From Desulfoferrobacter suflitae (GTDB lineage Bacteria; Desulfobacterota; Syntrophobacteria; Syntrophobacterales; Syntrophobacteraceae): DNA of 64,000 nucleotides. Within the stretch, counting starts at the first letter, position 1, and every line of letters starts with the position of its first letter. The notes beneath the pieces were generated by a model, which worked only from the letters and a program-made list of their open reading frames with translations, searched no databases and had not been told where the DNA came from. The stretch is from positions 280,819 through 344,818 of the forward strand of contig NZ_JAIBKA010000005.1 in the NCBI RefSeq assembly GCF_022603395.1, given 5' to 3'. Shown here in pieces: positions 46,475-56,062 of this stretch. The translations under genes and the position numbers were made by a program.

Positions 46475-47668
46475 ATGCACACTGTTCCCATGAGCGAGAT
46501 TGCAACCCGCGTCACCACCTTCCAATCGCTGCTGGCAAAACAGCAGGTAGACGCAGCCATCATAAGGCAGAACGCCGATCTCTATTATTTTACCGGGACC
46601 GTGCAGGACGCTCATTTCATCATCCCTGCGGCAGGTCGGCCGGTTCTGCTGGTACGCCGGGATTTCAACCGCGCCCACGAGCAGTCCCCGGTTCGCCCCA
46701 TGGTGCAGCTGCAGAGCATGAAGGAGCTGCCGGCGGTCGTGAATGACTGCTGCGGCGGCTCAGCGCCCAGACGTCTCGGCATGGAGCTCGACGTGCTGCC
46801 CGCCAACACCTTCTTCTACTATGACGAAAAACTCTTCCCACGGCAGCAGATCGTCGACATCAGCGGGCTGGTCCGCCAGGTGCGGATGATCAAGTCACGC
46901 TGGGAAATTGCCGCCATGCGGCGCGCAGGCGAGATTTCACGGGCGGTTGCCGATGCGGTGCCGCGACTGCTGCGCCCGGGCATGAGCGAACTGGAACTGA
47001 GCGCCGATCTGGAGCATGTGGCGCGCAGGGCGGGGCATCTCGGGCTGATCCGACTGCGCTCATTCAACATGGACATGTACTTCGGGCACGTTCTCTCCGG
47101 CCCGGAAGCCGCCACCCCCTCTTATGCCGACGCCCCCACCGGAGGCCTCGGGCTGAGCCCCGCCTTCGGCCAGGGACCGGGCACACGGCGCATACAACCC
47201 GGGGAAGTCGTCAGTGTCGATACCATGATGAACTGGAACGGCTACCTCAATGATCAGACGCGCAACTTCTGCATCGGTGAACCGCCGGCAAAACTCGCCG
47301 AAGCGTACCGCTTCGTTCAGGAGCTGCACAGCCGCTTCTGCCGGCGCGCCATGCCCGGCGCCGTCACCGGGGAACTCTACGAGCAGCTCCAGCGGTGGGC
47401 TGAAGAGGCCGGCTGGGCTGACTATTTCATGGGCTTCAACGCCAGCCGGGTGAGCTTCGTCGGCCACGGCCTGGGCCTGGAAGTGGATGAATTTCCTTTC
47501 ATCGCCCAGCGCCAGCAGCTCGCGTTGCAGGAAGGAATGACATTTGCCCTGGAGCCCAAGATCATCATTCCTCGAGTCGGCATTGCGGGCCTCGAGAACA
47601 CCTACCTGGTCACCGCCGCCGGCCTGGAATCCCTCAATACGGCCGACGAGGAGCTGATCATCGTGTGA
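46475..47668 (+). CDS. M24 family peptidase (Xaa-Pro aminopeptidase/creatinase-like)
   Basis: A 397-aa protein. N-terminal creatinase-N domain (1-150) and a C-terminal pita-bread metallopeptidase domain: SVDTMMNWNGYLNDQTRNF (two Asp ligands), FVGHGLGLEVDE (His), EGMTFALEPKI (Glu) and GIAGLENTYLV (Glu). It removes N-terminal residues before Pro in the cytoplasm. An ATG at 46448 overlaps the upstream stop; AGGAGGGG nine bases before 46475 makes that ATG the better start. It is convergent with the next gene and their 3' ends overlap by 11 bases. Confidence 0.9.
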   Translation: MHTVPMSEIATRVTTFQSLLAKQQVDAAIIRQNADLYYFTGTVQDAHFIIPAAGRPVLLVRRDFNRAHEQSPVRPMVQLQSMKELPAVVNDCCGGSAPRRLGMELDVLPANTFFYYDEKLFPRQQIVDISGLVRQVRMIKSRWEIAAMRRAGEISRAVADAVPRLLRPGMSELELSADLEHVARRAGHLGLIRLRSFNMDMYFGHVLSGPEAATPSYADAPTGGLGLSPAFGQGPGTRRIQPGEVVSVDTMMNWNGYLNDQTRNFCIGEPPAKLAEAYRFVQELHSRFCRRAMPGAVTGELYEQLQRWAEEAGWADYFMGFNASRVSFVGHGLGLEVDEFPFIAQRQQLALQEGMTFALEPKIIIPRVGIAGLENTYLVTAAGLESLNTADEELIIV

Positions 47669-48503
47669 TCCCGAACAGCCGGGCCGCATTGCCGCCGGCA
47701 ATGGCTTCCACGGTTTCCGCCGCAAGCCCGGCGTGGGCCATCTCGGCAAAATAACGCCCGGCAGTCAGCAGCGGGTAGTCGGTACCCAGCAGAATTCGCT
47801 CGCCGCCCGCAATCTCGACCATATGACGGTAAACCTCCGGCCTGTACAGGAACGGCGAAGCCGCCGTATCGTAGTAGACATGGGCCAGGGCCTCAGGGAC
47901 TTCCCTGCGAAGCAGCTCGTAGCAGCCCAGGCCGCCTCCCCAATGCGCCAGGATCAGCGGCAGACCCCGGGCGAGGCGGGCAAGAGCATAATAGAAGCGC
48001 AGGCCGAAAGGAGCCTTCCCCGGGTAGGCGTGCCCGATCGGCTCGTTGGCATGGACCAGCAGCAGGGCATGGTGCGCCCGGCAGCACTCGATCAGCCGCT
48101 CATAGCACGCGAGCGCCGTGCTCTCGTCACACTGCTCGTAGACGGCCAGTTCACCGAGGCCTCGAGCTCCCGCCCGCAGCACGCGCTCGGATTCCTCCAG
48201 GGCGCCCGCCGCCAAAGGATTGACGCAGCCTAGGGGAACCAGGCGCGAGGCATAGTTCGCTGCCGATTCCAGAACATAGTCGTTGTGGCGTGCGGCAAGC
48301 TCGGTATTCTTCCAGGGGAAGCCGAATGTCACCGAGCAATCGAGGGCGGCCTCATCCATCGCCGCCATGAGGGTCTCGGCGGTGGCCAGCCGGGCTTTGG
48401 GATTTGCATAGAGCGCCTGGAACATCGGTTCACCGTCGAAAAATCTGCTGCGATCCTTGACGATTTCGGGAGGAAATATATGCGTGTGCACATCGACTTT
48501 CAT
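47658..48503 (-). CDS. amidohydrolase (amidohydrolase_2 superfamily)
   Basis: A 281-aa TIM-barrel hydrolase. The metal motif DVHTHIFPP is at the N-terminus, a central HANEPIGH region and HWGGGLGCYELL follow, and GTDYPLL is near the end. The family decarboxylates or hydrolyses small ring compounds; no substrate can be assigned. The frame continues to 48527, but AAGGATGAG precedes the ATG at 48503. Its last 11 bases overlap the convergent peptidase gene. Confidence 0.85.
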   Translation of the reverse strand: MKVDVHTHIFPPEIVKDRSRFFDGEPMFQALYANPKARLATAETLMAAMDEAALDCSVTFGFPWKNTELAARHNDYVLESAANYASRLVPLGCVNPLAAGALEESERVLRAGARGLGELAVYEQCDESTALACYERLIECCRAHHALLLVHANEPIGHAYPGKAPFGLRFYYALARLARGLPLILAHWGGGLGCYELLRREVPEALAHVYYDTAASPFLYRPEVYRHMVEIAGGERILLGTDYPLLTAGRYFAEMAHAGLAAETVEAIAGGNAARLFGITR

Positions 48504-48533
48504 TGGCTCATCCTTGAGTATGGCCACTGATAA

Positions 48534-48610
48534 ACGCCGATGAACACCGATACCTCATCCCTTCTCTTTTGATCCCCGTCCATCCGTGTTCATCCGTGTT
48601 CATCTGCGGC
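48534..48610. repeat. intergenic inverted repeat (GAACACCGAT / ATCCGTGTTC type)
   Basis: Left arm ACGCCGATGAACACCGAT near 48535; right arm ATCCGTGTTCATCCGTGTTC then ATCTGCGG near 48583-48610. The right half contains a tandem CATCCGTGTT repeat. It resembles dispersed palindromic repeats in other genomes. Confidence 0.6.
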
Positions 48611-48708
48611 CGCAAAGTAAACTCCAACGCTCTGTTTGATTTATGGCTGCAGAACTGGCATAAGACCAGTGTGCTCAACCCGAAACATGACAGCAAAAGG
48701 CTTAAAGC

Positions 48709-49530
48709 ATGCTCGAAAAACTGGAAAAAACCGCCCGCACCGCCATCCTGCAAAGCGGCGACGTGATCCGCCGGCACATGGCAATGGGTTCAGAATATGC
48801 CGTCCACAATAAGGGCCCTTCCGACTATGTCACGGAAATCGACAGAGAGAGCGAAGAGTTGATCATTCAGGCAATCCGCCGGGACTTTCCGCATCATCAG
48901 ATCATGGCGGAGGAAACCTCCAATATCAAGTTGGAGGAAGACGTCACCTGGATTATCGACCCATTGGACGGCACCACCAATTTCATCCACGGATTCCCCT
49001 TCGTGGCCGTGTCCATCGCGGTCGCCATGCGCAAACAGGTGGTTGTGGGCATGGTGCTGGACCCCGTTCGAGACGAGCTGTTCACGGCTCGGAGAGGCCG
49101 GGGAGCGCGCCTCAACGGGCAGCGGCTGCAGCTGAAGCAGCTCACCGAGCTCGACCAGGCGCTGGTTGCGACCGGCTTCCCCTTTCGCGCCAAACACCTG
49201 CTGGAACCCTACCTGAACACCTTTCGCGCGGTTTTTTCCAGGGTCAGCGGAATCAGGCGGGCCGGCTCGGCAGCGCTGGATTTGGCCTATGTGGCGGCGG
49301 GGAGAGTGGACGGTTTTTGGGAAGCCGGGCTCAAACCCTGGGATGTCGCTGCGGGGAGCCTGCTGGTGACCGAAGCGGGCGGCCGGGTGGACGACTTCTG
49401 GGGCAACCGCGGCTATCTGCAAAACGGGCATATCGTGGCCGGCATCGACCCGGTTCACCCTTTTCTCATGGACCAAGTGCAGCAGTTCCTGGCACCCGCA
49501 GTGAGCAGATCCACTGCGGGGCATTTTTGA
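48709..49530 (+). CDS. inositol monophosphatase family protein (SuhB-like)
   Basis: A 273-aa IMPase-family phosphatase. Metal-site motifs: EETSNIKLE, WIIDPLDGTTNFIHGFPF (catalytic DPLDGT), and the C-terminal WEAGLKPWDVAAGSLLVTEAGG split in two motifs. It hydrolyses inositol-1-phosphate or similar phosphates. Length and order are typical. ATG after TAAAGC with a weak ribosome site. Confidence 0.94.
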   Translation: MLEKLEKTARTAILQSGDVIRRHMAMGSEYAVHNKGPSDYVTEIDRESEELIIQAIRRDFPHHQIMAEETSNIKLEEDVTWIIDPLDGTTNFIHGFPFVAVSIAVAMRKQVVVGMVLDPVRDELFTARRGRGARLNGQRLQLKQLTELDQALVATGFPFRAKHLLEPYLNTFRAVFSRVSGIRRAGSAALDLAYVAAGRVDGFWEAGLKPWDVAAGSLLVTEAGGRVDDFWGNRGYLQNGHIVAGIDPVHPFLMDQVQQFLAPAVSRSTAGHF

Positions 49531-49591
49531 CCTGCCGGCCGGAGCTGAGCCACGCCGTCCGAGTCGCTCAACCCGAAGCCGGCAAACCGGT

Positions 49592-49993
49592 CTATTCGGC
49601 AGGCGCCACATTCATGGCCATGAGCTTCCGGCTGCTCTCGAAAACCACTTCCATTTTGCGCGGAGAAATCACTTTGCTCACCACACCAAATCCGAACTGG
49701 GAATGGGCGACCAAATCGCCCTCGCGATAGCTGTCGGAAATTTGGTAGGCGGGAATGGAGTCCTTGTTTGCTTCCAGCAGCAACTGGCGCCAGTCGTCTT
49801 CGGTCTTCGGCCTCGAAACGCCTTTGTAGAGCACCGAAGGAGCGAGCTCGTCATCGTCCTCCGATTCATCGATCAGCAATTCTTCATCACCGCCGAAATC
49901 CAGCTCTTCTCCCTGGTCATCGAGGTCCATGCTTTGATCGTCATCGTATTCTTCCATGGCTGCATCGTCTTCGGTTCTGGTTTTTTTGGGCAT
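49592..49993 (-). CDS. acidic protein with C-terminal CarD/TRCF-like domain
   Basis: A 133-aa protein. Residues 1-55 are very acidic (Asp/Glu-rich, DEYDDDQSMDLDDQGEELD region). The C-terminal 60 residues (SYREGDLVAHSQFGFGVVSK, then VVFESSRKLMAMN) have the RNA-polymerase-interacting CarD/TRCF strand pattern, with YxxGDxVxHxxFGxGxV. It may bind RNA polymerase beta. The ATG at 49993 behind GAAGGAAG is chosen rather than an upstream in-frame start at 50029. Confidence 0.75.
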   Translation of the reverse strand: MPKKTRTEDDAAMEEYDDDQSMDLDDQGEELDFGGDEELLIDESEDDDELAPSVLYKGVSRPKTEDDWRQLLLEANKDSIPAYQISDSYREGDLVAHSQFGFGVVSKVISPRKMEVVFESSRKLMAMNVAPAE

Positions 49994-50292
49994 GGTAGCT
50001 TCCTTCACCTTCTCCTTTATTCTTGCCAAAGCCGGGCGATTCCTTTACCAGGGAGTTTCATCGGTCAGCAGATGTTGCCTGGCCTGCTGCCGCGGTCCGC
50101 ATCACGAACCCCCTCGCCCCGAACGCGGAGGATTAGCGATTAAGGGTTAAGGATTCTCGCACAACCTCTTGAACAGGATAACCGTATGATTTGATCCCAC
50201 TCCACAGGTCGAGCTCCCTGTATTAAAACCCGGAATAAACGTCAAGCAATTTGTGCCCAACCTTATAACCATCATTCGCCGGCGGGACAACC

Positions 50293-51222
50293 ATGCTGCA
50301 CATTGCAGAGACCATCATCCCCGTTTTCAGCATCATCCTCCTGGGGTTCTTCCTCAAGCAGAGGCGCATCATCGATCCGGCTTTCGCCGGGACCGCCAAC
50401 CAGCTGGTCTTTTATGTAGCGATTCCGGCCATGCTGTTCAATTCCATATCGCGCGCTCCGTTCAAGGAAAATTTTCACCTCACGGCTGTGTTCTGCCTGC
50501 TGCTGGCCATTTCCGTGCAGCTCATGCTGAGCCTGCTTGCGGCACGTTTGACGGCGGTGCCCCTGAAATATCGGGGGACCTTTCTGCAGAGCAGCTTTCA
50601 CGGCAATCTTGGCTACATGGCCTATGCCGTGGCCTACTACAGCCTGGGGCAGACGGAATTCGCCCGGACCGCCATTTTGAGCAGCTTCCTGATGATCGCC
50701 CAGAACCTCATGGCCGTGTGGGTTTTGGTGGCGTTCAACCCGGATCGCCAGGTGCGGGAAGCCAAAGGTGGTGAAGTCTTTGTCAGGAGCATCCTGCGCA
50801 ACCCCATCATTTTGTCCGTGACCGTGAGCATGGTTTACTCGGCGTTGGCCCTGCCGCTGCCCGTTCCCATTCAACGCGGCTTTCAGATCCTCTCGGGCAT
50901 GGCTCTGCCCACCGCCCTGCTGCTCATCGGCGCCGGCCTGTCCTTCAGGGCCCTGCGCCTGCGCCTCAAGGAACTCCTCTGCATGGGTGCGCTGAAGCTG
51001 GTGTGCTTTCCGCTGTTGGGCCTGATCATCATGAAACTGGGCCAGGTGCCGGAATTTTTCATCCTGCCCGGCATGATTCTATTGGCAGCGCCGCCGGCGA
51101 CGGTCACCTATGTCATGGCGGTCGAGCTCAAGGGCGATCCCGAACTGGCCGCCTCCGGAATTTCCGTGCTCACCCTGGCTTCTGCCCTGAGCTACAGTGT
51201 TTTGCTGCTCCTGTTCTCCTGA
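50293..51222 (+). CDS. AEC (auxin efflux carrier) family transporter
   Basis: A 309-aa inner-membrane protein with about 10 predicted helices; two homologous five-helix halves are visible with conserved Pro/Asn-containing segments (NQLVFYVAIPAMLFN in the first, ALPTALLLIGAGLS in the second). The family exports organic anions such as malate or malonate, or amino acids; substrate not assignable. It starts at ATG behind a GGCGGGACA leader with no strong site. It is convergent with the response regulator gene. Confidence 0.88.
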   Translation: MLHIAETIIPVFSIILLGFFLKQRRIIDPAFAGTANQLVFYVAIPAMLFNSISRAPFKENFHLTAVFCLLLAISVQLMLSLLAARLTAVPLKYRGTFLQSSFHGNLGYMAYAVAYYSLGQTEFARTAILSSFLMIAQNLMAVWVLVAFNPDRQVREAKGGEVFVRSILRNPIILSVTVSMVYSALALPLPVPIQRGFQILSGMALPTALLLIGAGLSFRALRLRLKELLCMGALKLVCFPLLGLIIMKLGQVPEFFILPGMILLAAPPATVTYVMAVELKGDPELAASGISVLTLASALSYSVLLLLFS

Positions 51223-51256
51223 AAGCCTGTCCGCGAATTCCCTCTCCCGCGACCAA

Positions 51257-51350
51257 CGCAGGTTGGGTTGAATGCAATGAAACCCAACACCTCACATGAA
51301 ATGTCGGGGTTCGTCACGCCTACCGCGTGACTCTACCCGACCTACGCTCT
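51257..51350. repeat. intergenic inverted-repeat element (GTAGGTTGGGTT type)
   Basis: GCAGGTTGGGTTGAATGCAA at 51259 and ACCCGACCTACGC at about 51338-51350 form imperfect complementary ends; the inner AATGCAATGAAACCCAACAC repeats the arm. It shares the core with the repeat at 55434. Confidence 0.6.
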
Positions 51351-51397
51351 AAGCCGGTATCCTATTAATGCCCGGCTGGAACCGGCACAATCGTCTG

Positions 51398-52810
<1,413 letters not shown>

Positions 52811-52874
52811 CTCTGCCTTGATTCACCCAGCCACCGCCGGTATTCTACGGCTTCCAACATCATGCTTTGGGAAG

Positions 52875-54167
52875 CTATGCCCTATGCCCAAACACCACCC
52901 GGCCCTGCACCAGGGTCATTTCCACCCGGCCCTGCACCCGCCGGCCATGAAACGGGCAGTTGCGGCTCTTGGACTGAAACGCCTGGCTGTCGAGGGTGTA
53001 GGCCGCCTCGGGATCGATGACGGTCAGGTCGGCGGGCCGGCCTGTGACCAGTACCCCGGCGGGAATCCCCAGGATGCGCGCCGGGTTGCAGCTGACCTTG
53101 GCAATGGCTTCGGAAGCGCTCAGCAGCCCCTCGCGAACCAGGTCCAGGATGAGCGGCAGGGCGGATTCGAGCCCAATGATGCCGTTGGCCGCATATTCGA
53201 ATTCAATGTCCTTTTCCACCGAACTGTGCGGCGCATGGTCGGTGGCCACGGCGTCGATTGTCCCGTCCTGCAGGCCCTGCCGGATAGCCTCCACATCGGC
53301 CGGCCGGCGCAGCGGCGGATTCACCTTGTACAGCGGGTCAAAGGTCGCCAGGGCCTCGTCGTTCAGGCAAAAGTAGTGGGGAGCCGTTTCCGCCGTCACC
53401 GCCACTCCCCTCCCCTTAGCATCGCGGATCAGGCGCACCGACCCGGCGGTGCTCACATGTGCAATGTGCAGGCGACTCCCGGTCCATTCCGCCAGCAGCA
53501 GGTCCCGGGCAACCATCACTTCTTCGGCTGTATTGGGAATGCCCTGGAGTCCCTGCGCCGTGGATATGGGCCCTTCGTTCATCAGTCCGCCCCGGGAGAG
53601 ATGGAGGTCTTCGGCATGGCTTATCACCAGGAGATCGAAAATTTTCGCGTATTCCAGGGCCCTGCGCATGAGCAGGCTGTTCATGACCGGTCTGCCGTCG
53701 TCCGACACGGCAACCACGCCGGCTTCGCGCAGTTCGCCGAATTCCGCCAGGCTTTCTCCGGCCGAGCCCGTGCTGATGGCACCCACCGGGTACACCCGGC
53801 AGGATCCTTGCTCCCTGGCCCGTTCCAGGATGAACCGGGTGACTGCAGCGTTGTCATTGACCGGTTTGGTGTTGGGCATGCAGGCCACCGCCGTGTACCC
53901 GCCGGCCACCGCCGCCCTGGTGCCGGAAGCAATGGTCTCCTTGTATTCCTCGCCGGGCTCGCGCAGATGAACGTGCATGTCCACCAGGCCGGGCACGATC
54001 CACTTGCCGCGCGCATCCACCTGGCGCAACTCCCCCGGCCGTTCGCAACCCAGCTCCAGCGCGGGCTGAATGGCCTGCAGACAGCCGTCGACAATGAGCA
54101 CATCGGCGACCTGGTCCACCCCGCGCGCCGGATCAAGAACCCTTCCCTGCCTGAAAAGAATATTCAA
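52875..54167 (-). CDS. pyrC: dihydroorotase
   Basis: A 430-aa class I (PyrC/AllB-type) amidohydrolase. DMHVHLREPGEEYKET carries the zinc histidines, MPNTKPVND follows, and TDHAPHSSVEKDIEF is near the end. It cyclises carbamoyl-aspartate to dihydroorotate. The frame runs on upstream through pyrB, but that part has no coding character; the TTG at 54167 behind GGGAGG (26 bases after the pyrB stop) gives the usual N-terminus. Second enzyme after pyrB, one operon. Confidence 0.93.
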   Translation of the reverse strand: MNILFRQGRVLDPARGVDQVADVLIVDGCLQAIQPALELGCERPGELRQVDARGKWIVPGLVDMHVHLREPGEEYKETIASGTRAAVAGGYTAVACMPNTKPVNDNAAVTRFILERAREQGSCRVYPVGAISTGSAGESLAEFGELREAGVVAVSDDGRPVMNSLLMRRALEYAKIFDLLVISHAEDLHLSRGGLMNEGPISTAQGLQGIPNTAEEVMVARDLLLAEWTGSRLHIAHVSTAGSVRLIRDAKGRGVAVTAETAPHYFCLNDEALATFDPLYKVNPPLRRPADVEAIRQGLQDGTIDAVATDHAPHSSVEKDIEFEYAANGIIGLESALPLILDLVREGLLSASEAIAKVSCNPARILGIPAGVLVTGRPADLTVIDPEAAYTLDSQAFQSKSRNCPFHGRRVQGRVEMTLVQGRVVFGHRA

Positions 54168-54193
54168 AGGAACCTCCCGTGATTCCACCCGGC

Positions 54194-55138
54194 CTATTCC
54201 GGCCTTTGTCCTCTGTCTTCCGCCCTCTGCGCCAGCAGGTAGAGCAGCGCCATGCGCACCGCAACCCCGTTGGTCACCTGGTCCAGGATGAGCGAATGCG
54301 GCCCGTCCGCCACCTCGGGGCTGATCTCGACCCCCCGGTTGATGGGCCCCGGATGCATGATGACAACGTCTTCCCGGGCCTTTTCCAGCCGCCTGGCATT
54401 GATTCCGAACACCATGGAATATTCCCGCAACGAAGGCAACAGCATCTGCTGCTGCCGCTCCTTCTGGAGCCGCAAAACCATAATGACGTCGGCGTCGGGT
54501 ATGGCCTCTTCGGGACGGCGGCAGACTCGCGCCCCCATCCGCTCGATTTGCGGCGGAATCAGCGTGGTGGGACCGCACAGGACAACGCTCGCGCCCATCT
54601 TCTTGAGCCCCCACAAGTTGGACCGTGCCACCCGGCTGTGGGCGATATCCCCCACAATCAGGACGGTGAGCCCCTCCAGCCTTCCTTTGTGCTCGCGCAT
54701 GGTGAGCATATCGAGCAGGGCCTGGGACGGGTGCTCGTGCATCCCGTCGCCGGCGTTGATGACCGCGGCGCTGGTTCGCTGCGCCATGCGCGCAGGGGCT
54801 CCCGATGCCGAATGCCGGATGATGAACACATCGGGCTTCATGGCCTCGAGGTTTTTCAAGGTATCCAGAAACGTCTCCCCCTTGACCAGTGAACTGGCGG
54901 AAGCCGTGATGCTGTAGGTATCGGCACTGAGCCTCTTGGCGGCGATATCGAAGGAGGTGCGGGTGCGCGTGCTGGGTTCATAGAACAGATGGACGACGGT
55001 TTTTCCGCGCAGCGTGGGGACCTTCTTGATGGAGCGCGTATTGATCTCCTTGAACGACTTGGCCAGGTCCAGGATGTGTTCGATTTCGTGCGCCTCGAGA
55101 TCCCGTATGCCCAGCAGATCCTTCCGATTGAAAGGCAT
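54194..55138 (-). CDS. pyrB: aspartate carbamoyltransferase, catalytic subunit
   Basis: A 314-aa ATCase. Carbamoyl-phosphate motif [38 protein letters not shown] and [11 protein letters not shown] are all present. It makes carbamoyl-aspartate, the committed step of pyrimidine synthesis. The frame is open up to 55207; the ATG at 55138 behind GAAGGGA is the family-consistent start. No pyrI regulatory gene is adjacent. It is followed by pyrC. Confidence 0.96.
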   Translation of the reverse strand: MPFNRKDLLGIRDLEAHEIEHILDLAKSFKEINTRSIKKVPTLRGKTVVHLFYEPSTRTRTSFDIAAKRLSADTYSITASASSLVKGETFLDTLKNLEAMKPDVFIIRHSASGAPARMAQRTSAAVINAGDGMHEHPSQALLDMLTMREHKGRLEGLTVLIVGDIAHSRVARSNLWGLKKMGASVVLCGPTTLIPPQIERMGARVCRRPEEAIPDADVIMVLRLQKERQQQMLLPSLREYSMVFGINARRLEKAREDVVIMHPGPINRGVEISPEVADGPHSLILDQVTNGVAVRMALLYLLAQRAEDRGQRPE

Positions 55139-55433
55139 AGATTGTATTCCTTCCCTTCGCCTGACTTCCCCCCGACAGCGGGGGAGCAACCCGGGGGCAG
55201 GCGGCAACTAAACGGATTCCTTGTTAAACTCTTTTATCCACCCTGAATCGGCAAAGCCCCGGACTGCAAACCGCCGCGCAATGTTCCGGGTGTGCCTCCG
55301 GGCATACCGGCCTTGCACAATACCGACTCGAGTCGATCCAGCATAGCCTAATGCAGTCATTTTTTTTCTGCAAGAAGCTAGACGTGTCAAGCCCGAAATC
55401 TTCCAGCACCTGGATCGGCTGCCACGTAGCCAC

Positions 55434-55465
55434 GTAGGTTGGGTAGAGCGAAGCGAAACCCAACA
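55434..55465. repeat. GTAGGTTGGGTAGAGCGAAG repeat in a 427-bp gap
   Basis: The gap 55139-55565 between divergent pyrB and greA has no gene. It contains this short dyad (GTAGGTTGGGT, then GAAACCCAACA), preceded by CACGTAGC/CACGTAG direct repeats. Other parts show no feature I can name beyond the AGGGAGG site for greA. Confidence 0.55.
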
Positions 55466-55565
55466 CAGCCCCTTTTGGGCTGCAGCATCCCGACTTCCGG
55501 ATTCGCTTGACAAGAAAAGGCAATATTATTAAATAGCAGCGCAATATCTCAGGGAGGCAAGACAA

Positions 55566-56033
55566 ATGGTTAGAGTACCAATCACAAAGGAAGGCTACGA
55601 ACGCCTGAAAGATGAACTGCAGCGTTTAAAGAGGGAAGAGCGCCCCATGGTCATCAGGGCCATCGAGGAAGCGCGGGCGCACGGCGATATATCCGAGAAT
55701 GCCGAATATGAAGCCGCCAAGGACAAGCAGGCCATGATCGAGGGGAAAATCAACGACCTGCTGCAAAAACTCGGCAGCAGCGAAGTGATTGAACGATCGG
55801 AAAACGACAACGGCCGCATCGTGTTCGGCAGTACGGTCAAGATGGAGGACCTGGAAACGGGAGAAATTGCCGCCTACCGCCTGGTCGGACCGTATGAAGC
55901 GGACGTCCAGACCGGCACCATATCCGTCACGTCACCGCTGGGCAAGGCGCTGATCGGCAAGGAGGAGGGCGAGGAGGTGAAGGTTCAGACCCCCAAGGGC
56001 GTGCGCAATTTCGAAATCCTCCAGGTCGCTTGA
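55566..56033 (+). CDS. greA: transcription elongation factor GreA
   Basis: A 155-aa protein with the N-terminal coiled-coil hairpin (GYERLKDELQRLKREERP, IEEARAHGDISENAEYEAAKD, with the acidic tip residues) and a C-terminal FKBP-like domain (LETGEIAAYRLVGPYEAD, SPLGKALIGKEEGEEV). It stimulates RNA polymerase to cleave backtracked transcripts. Length is typical. ATG behind AGGGAGG. Confidence 0.97.
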   Translation: MVRVPITKEGYERLKDELQRLKREERPMVIRAIEEARAHGDISENAEYEAAKDKQAMIEGKINDLLQKLGSSEVIERSENDNGRIVFGSTVKMEDLETGEIAAYRLVGPYEADVQTGTISVTSPLGKALIGKEEGEEVKVQTPKGVRNFEILQVA

Positions 56034-56062
56034 GAGAATTAAGGATTAATCCCTAATCCCGG

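Noticed and set aside
48534..48610. CRISPR-like repeat array
   Set aside because: Only one short tandem pair (CATCCGTGTT) with no spacer structure; it is an inverted-repeat element.
55208..55513. 101-codon minus-strand frame in the pyrB-greA gap
   Set aside because: It crosses the GTAGGTTGGG repeat and lacks coding character.
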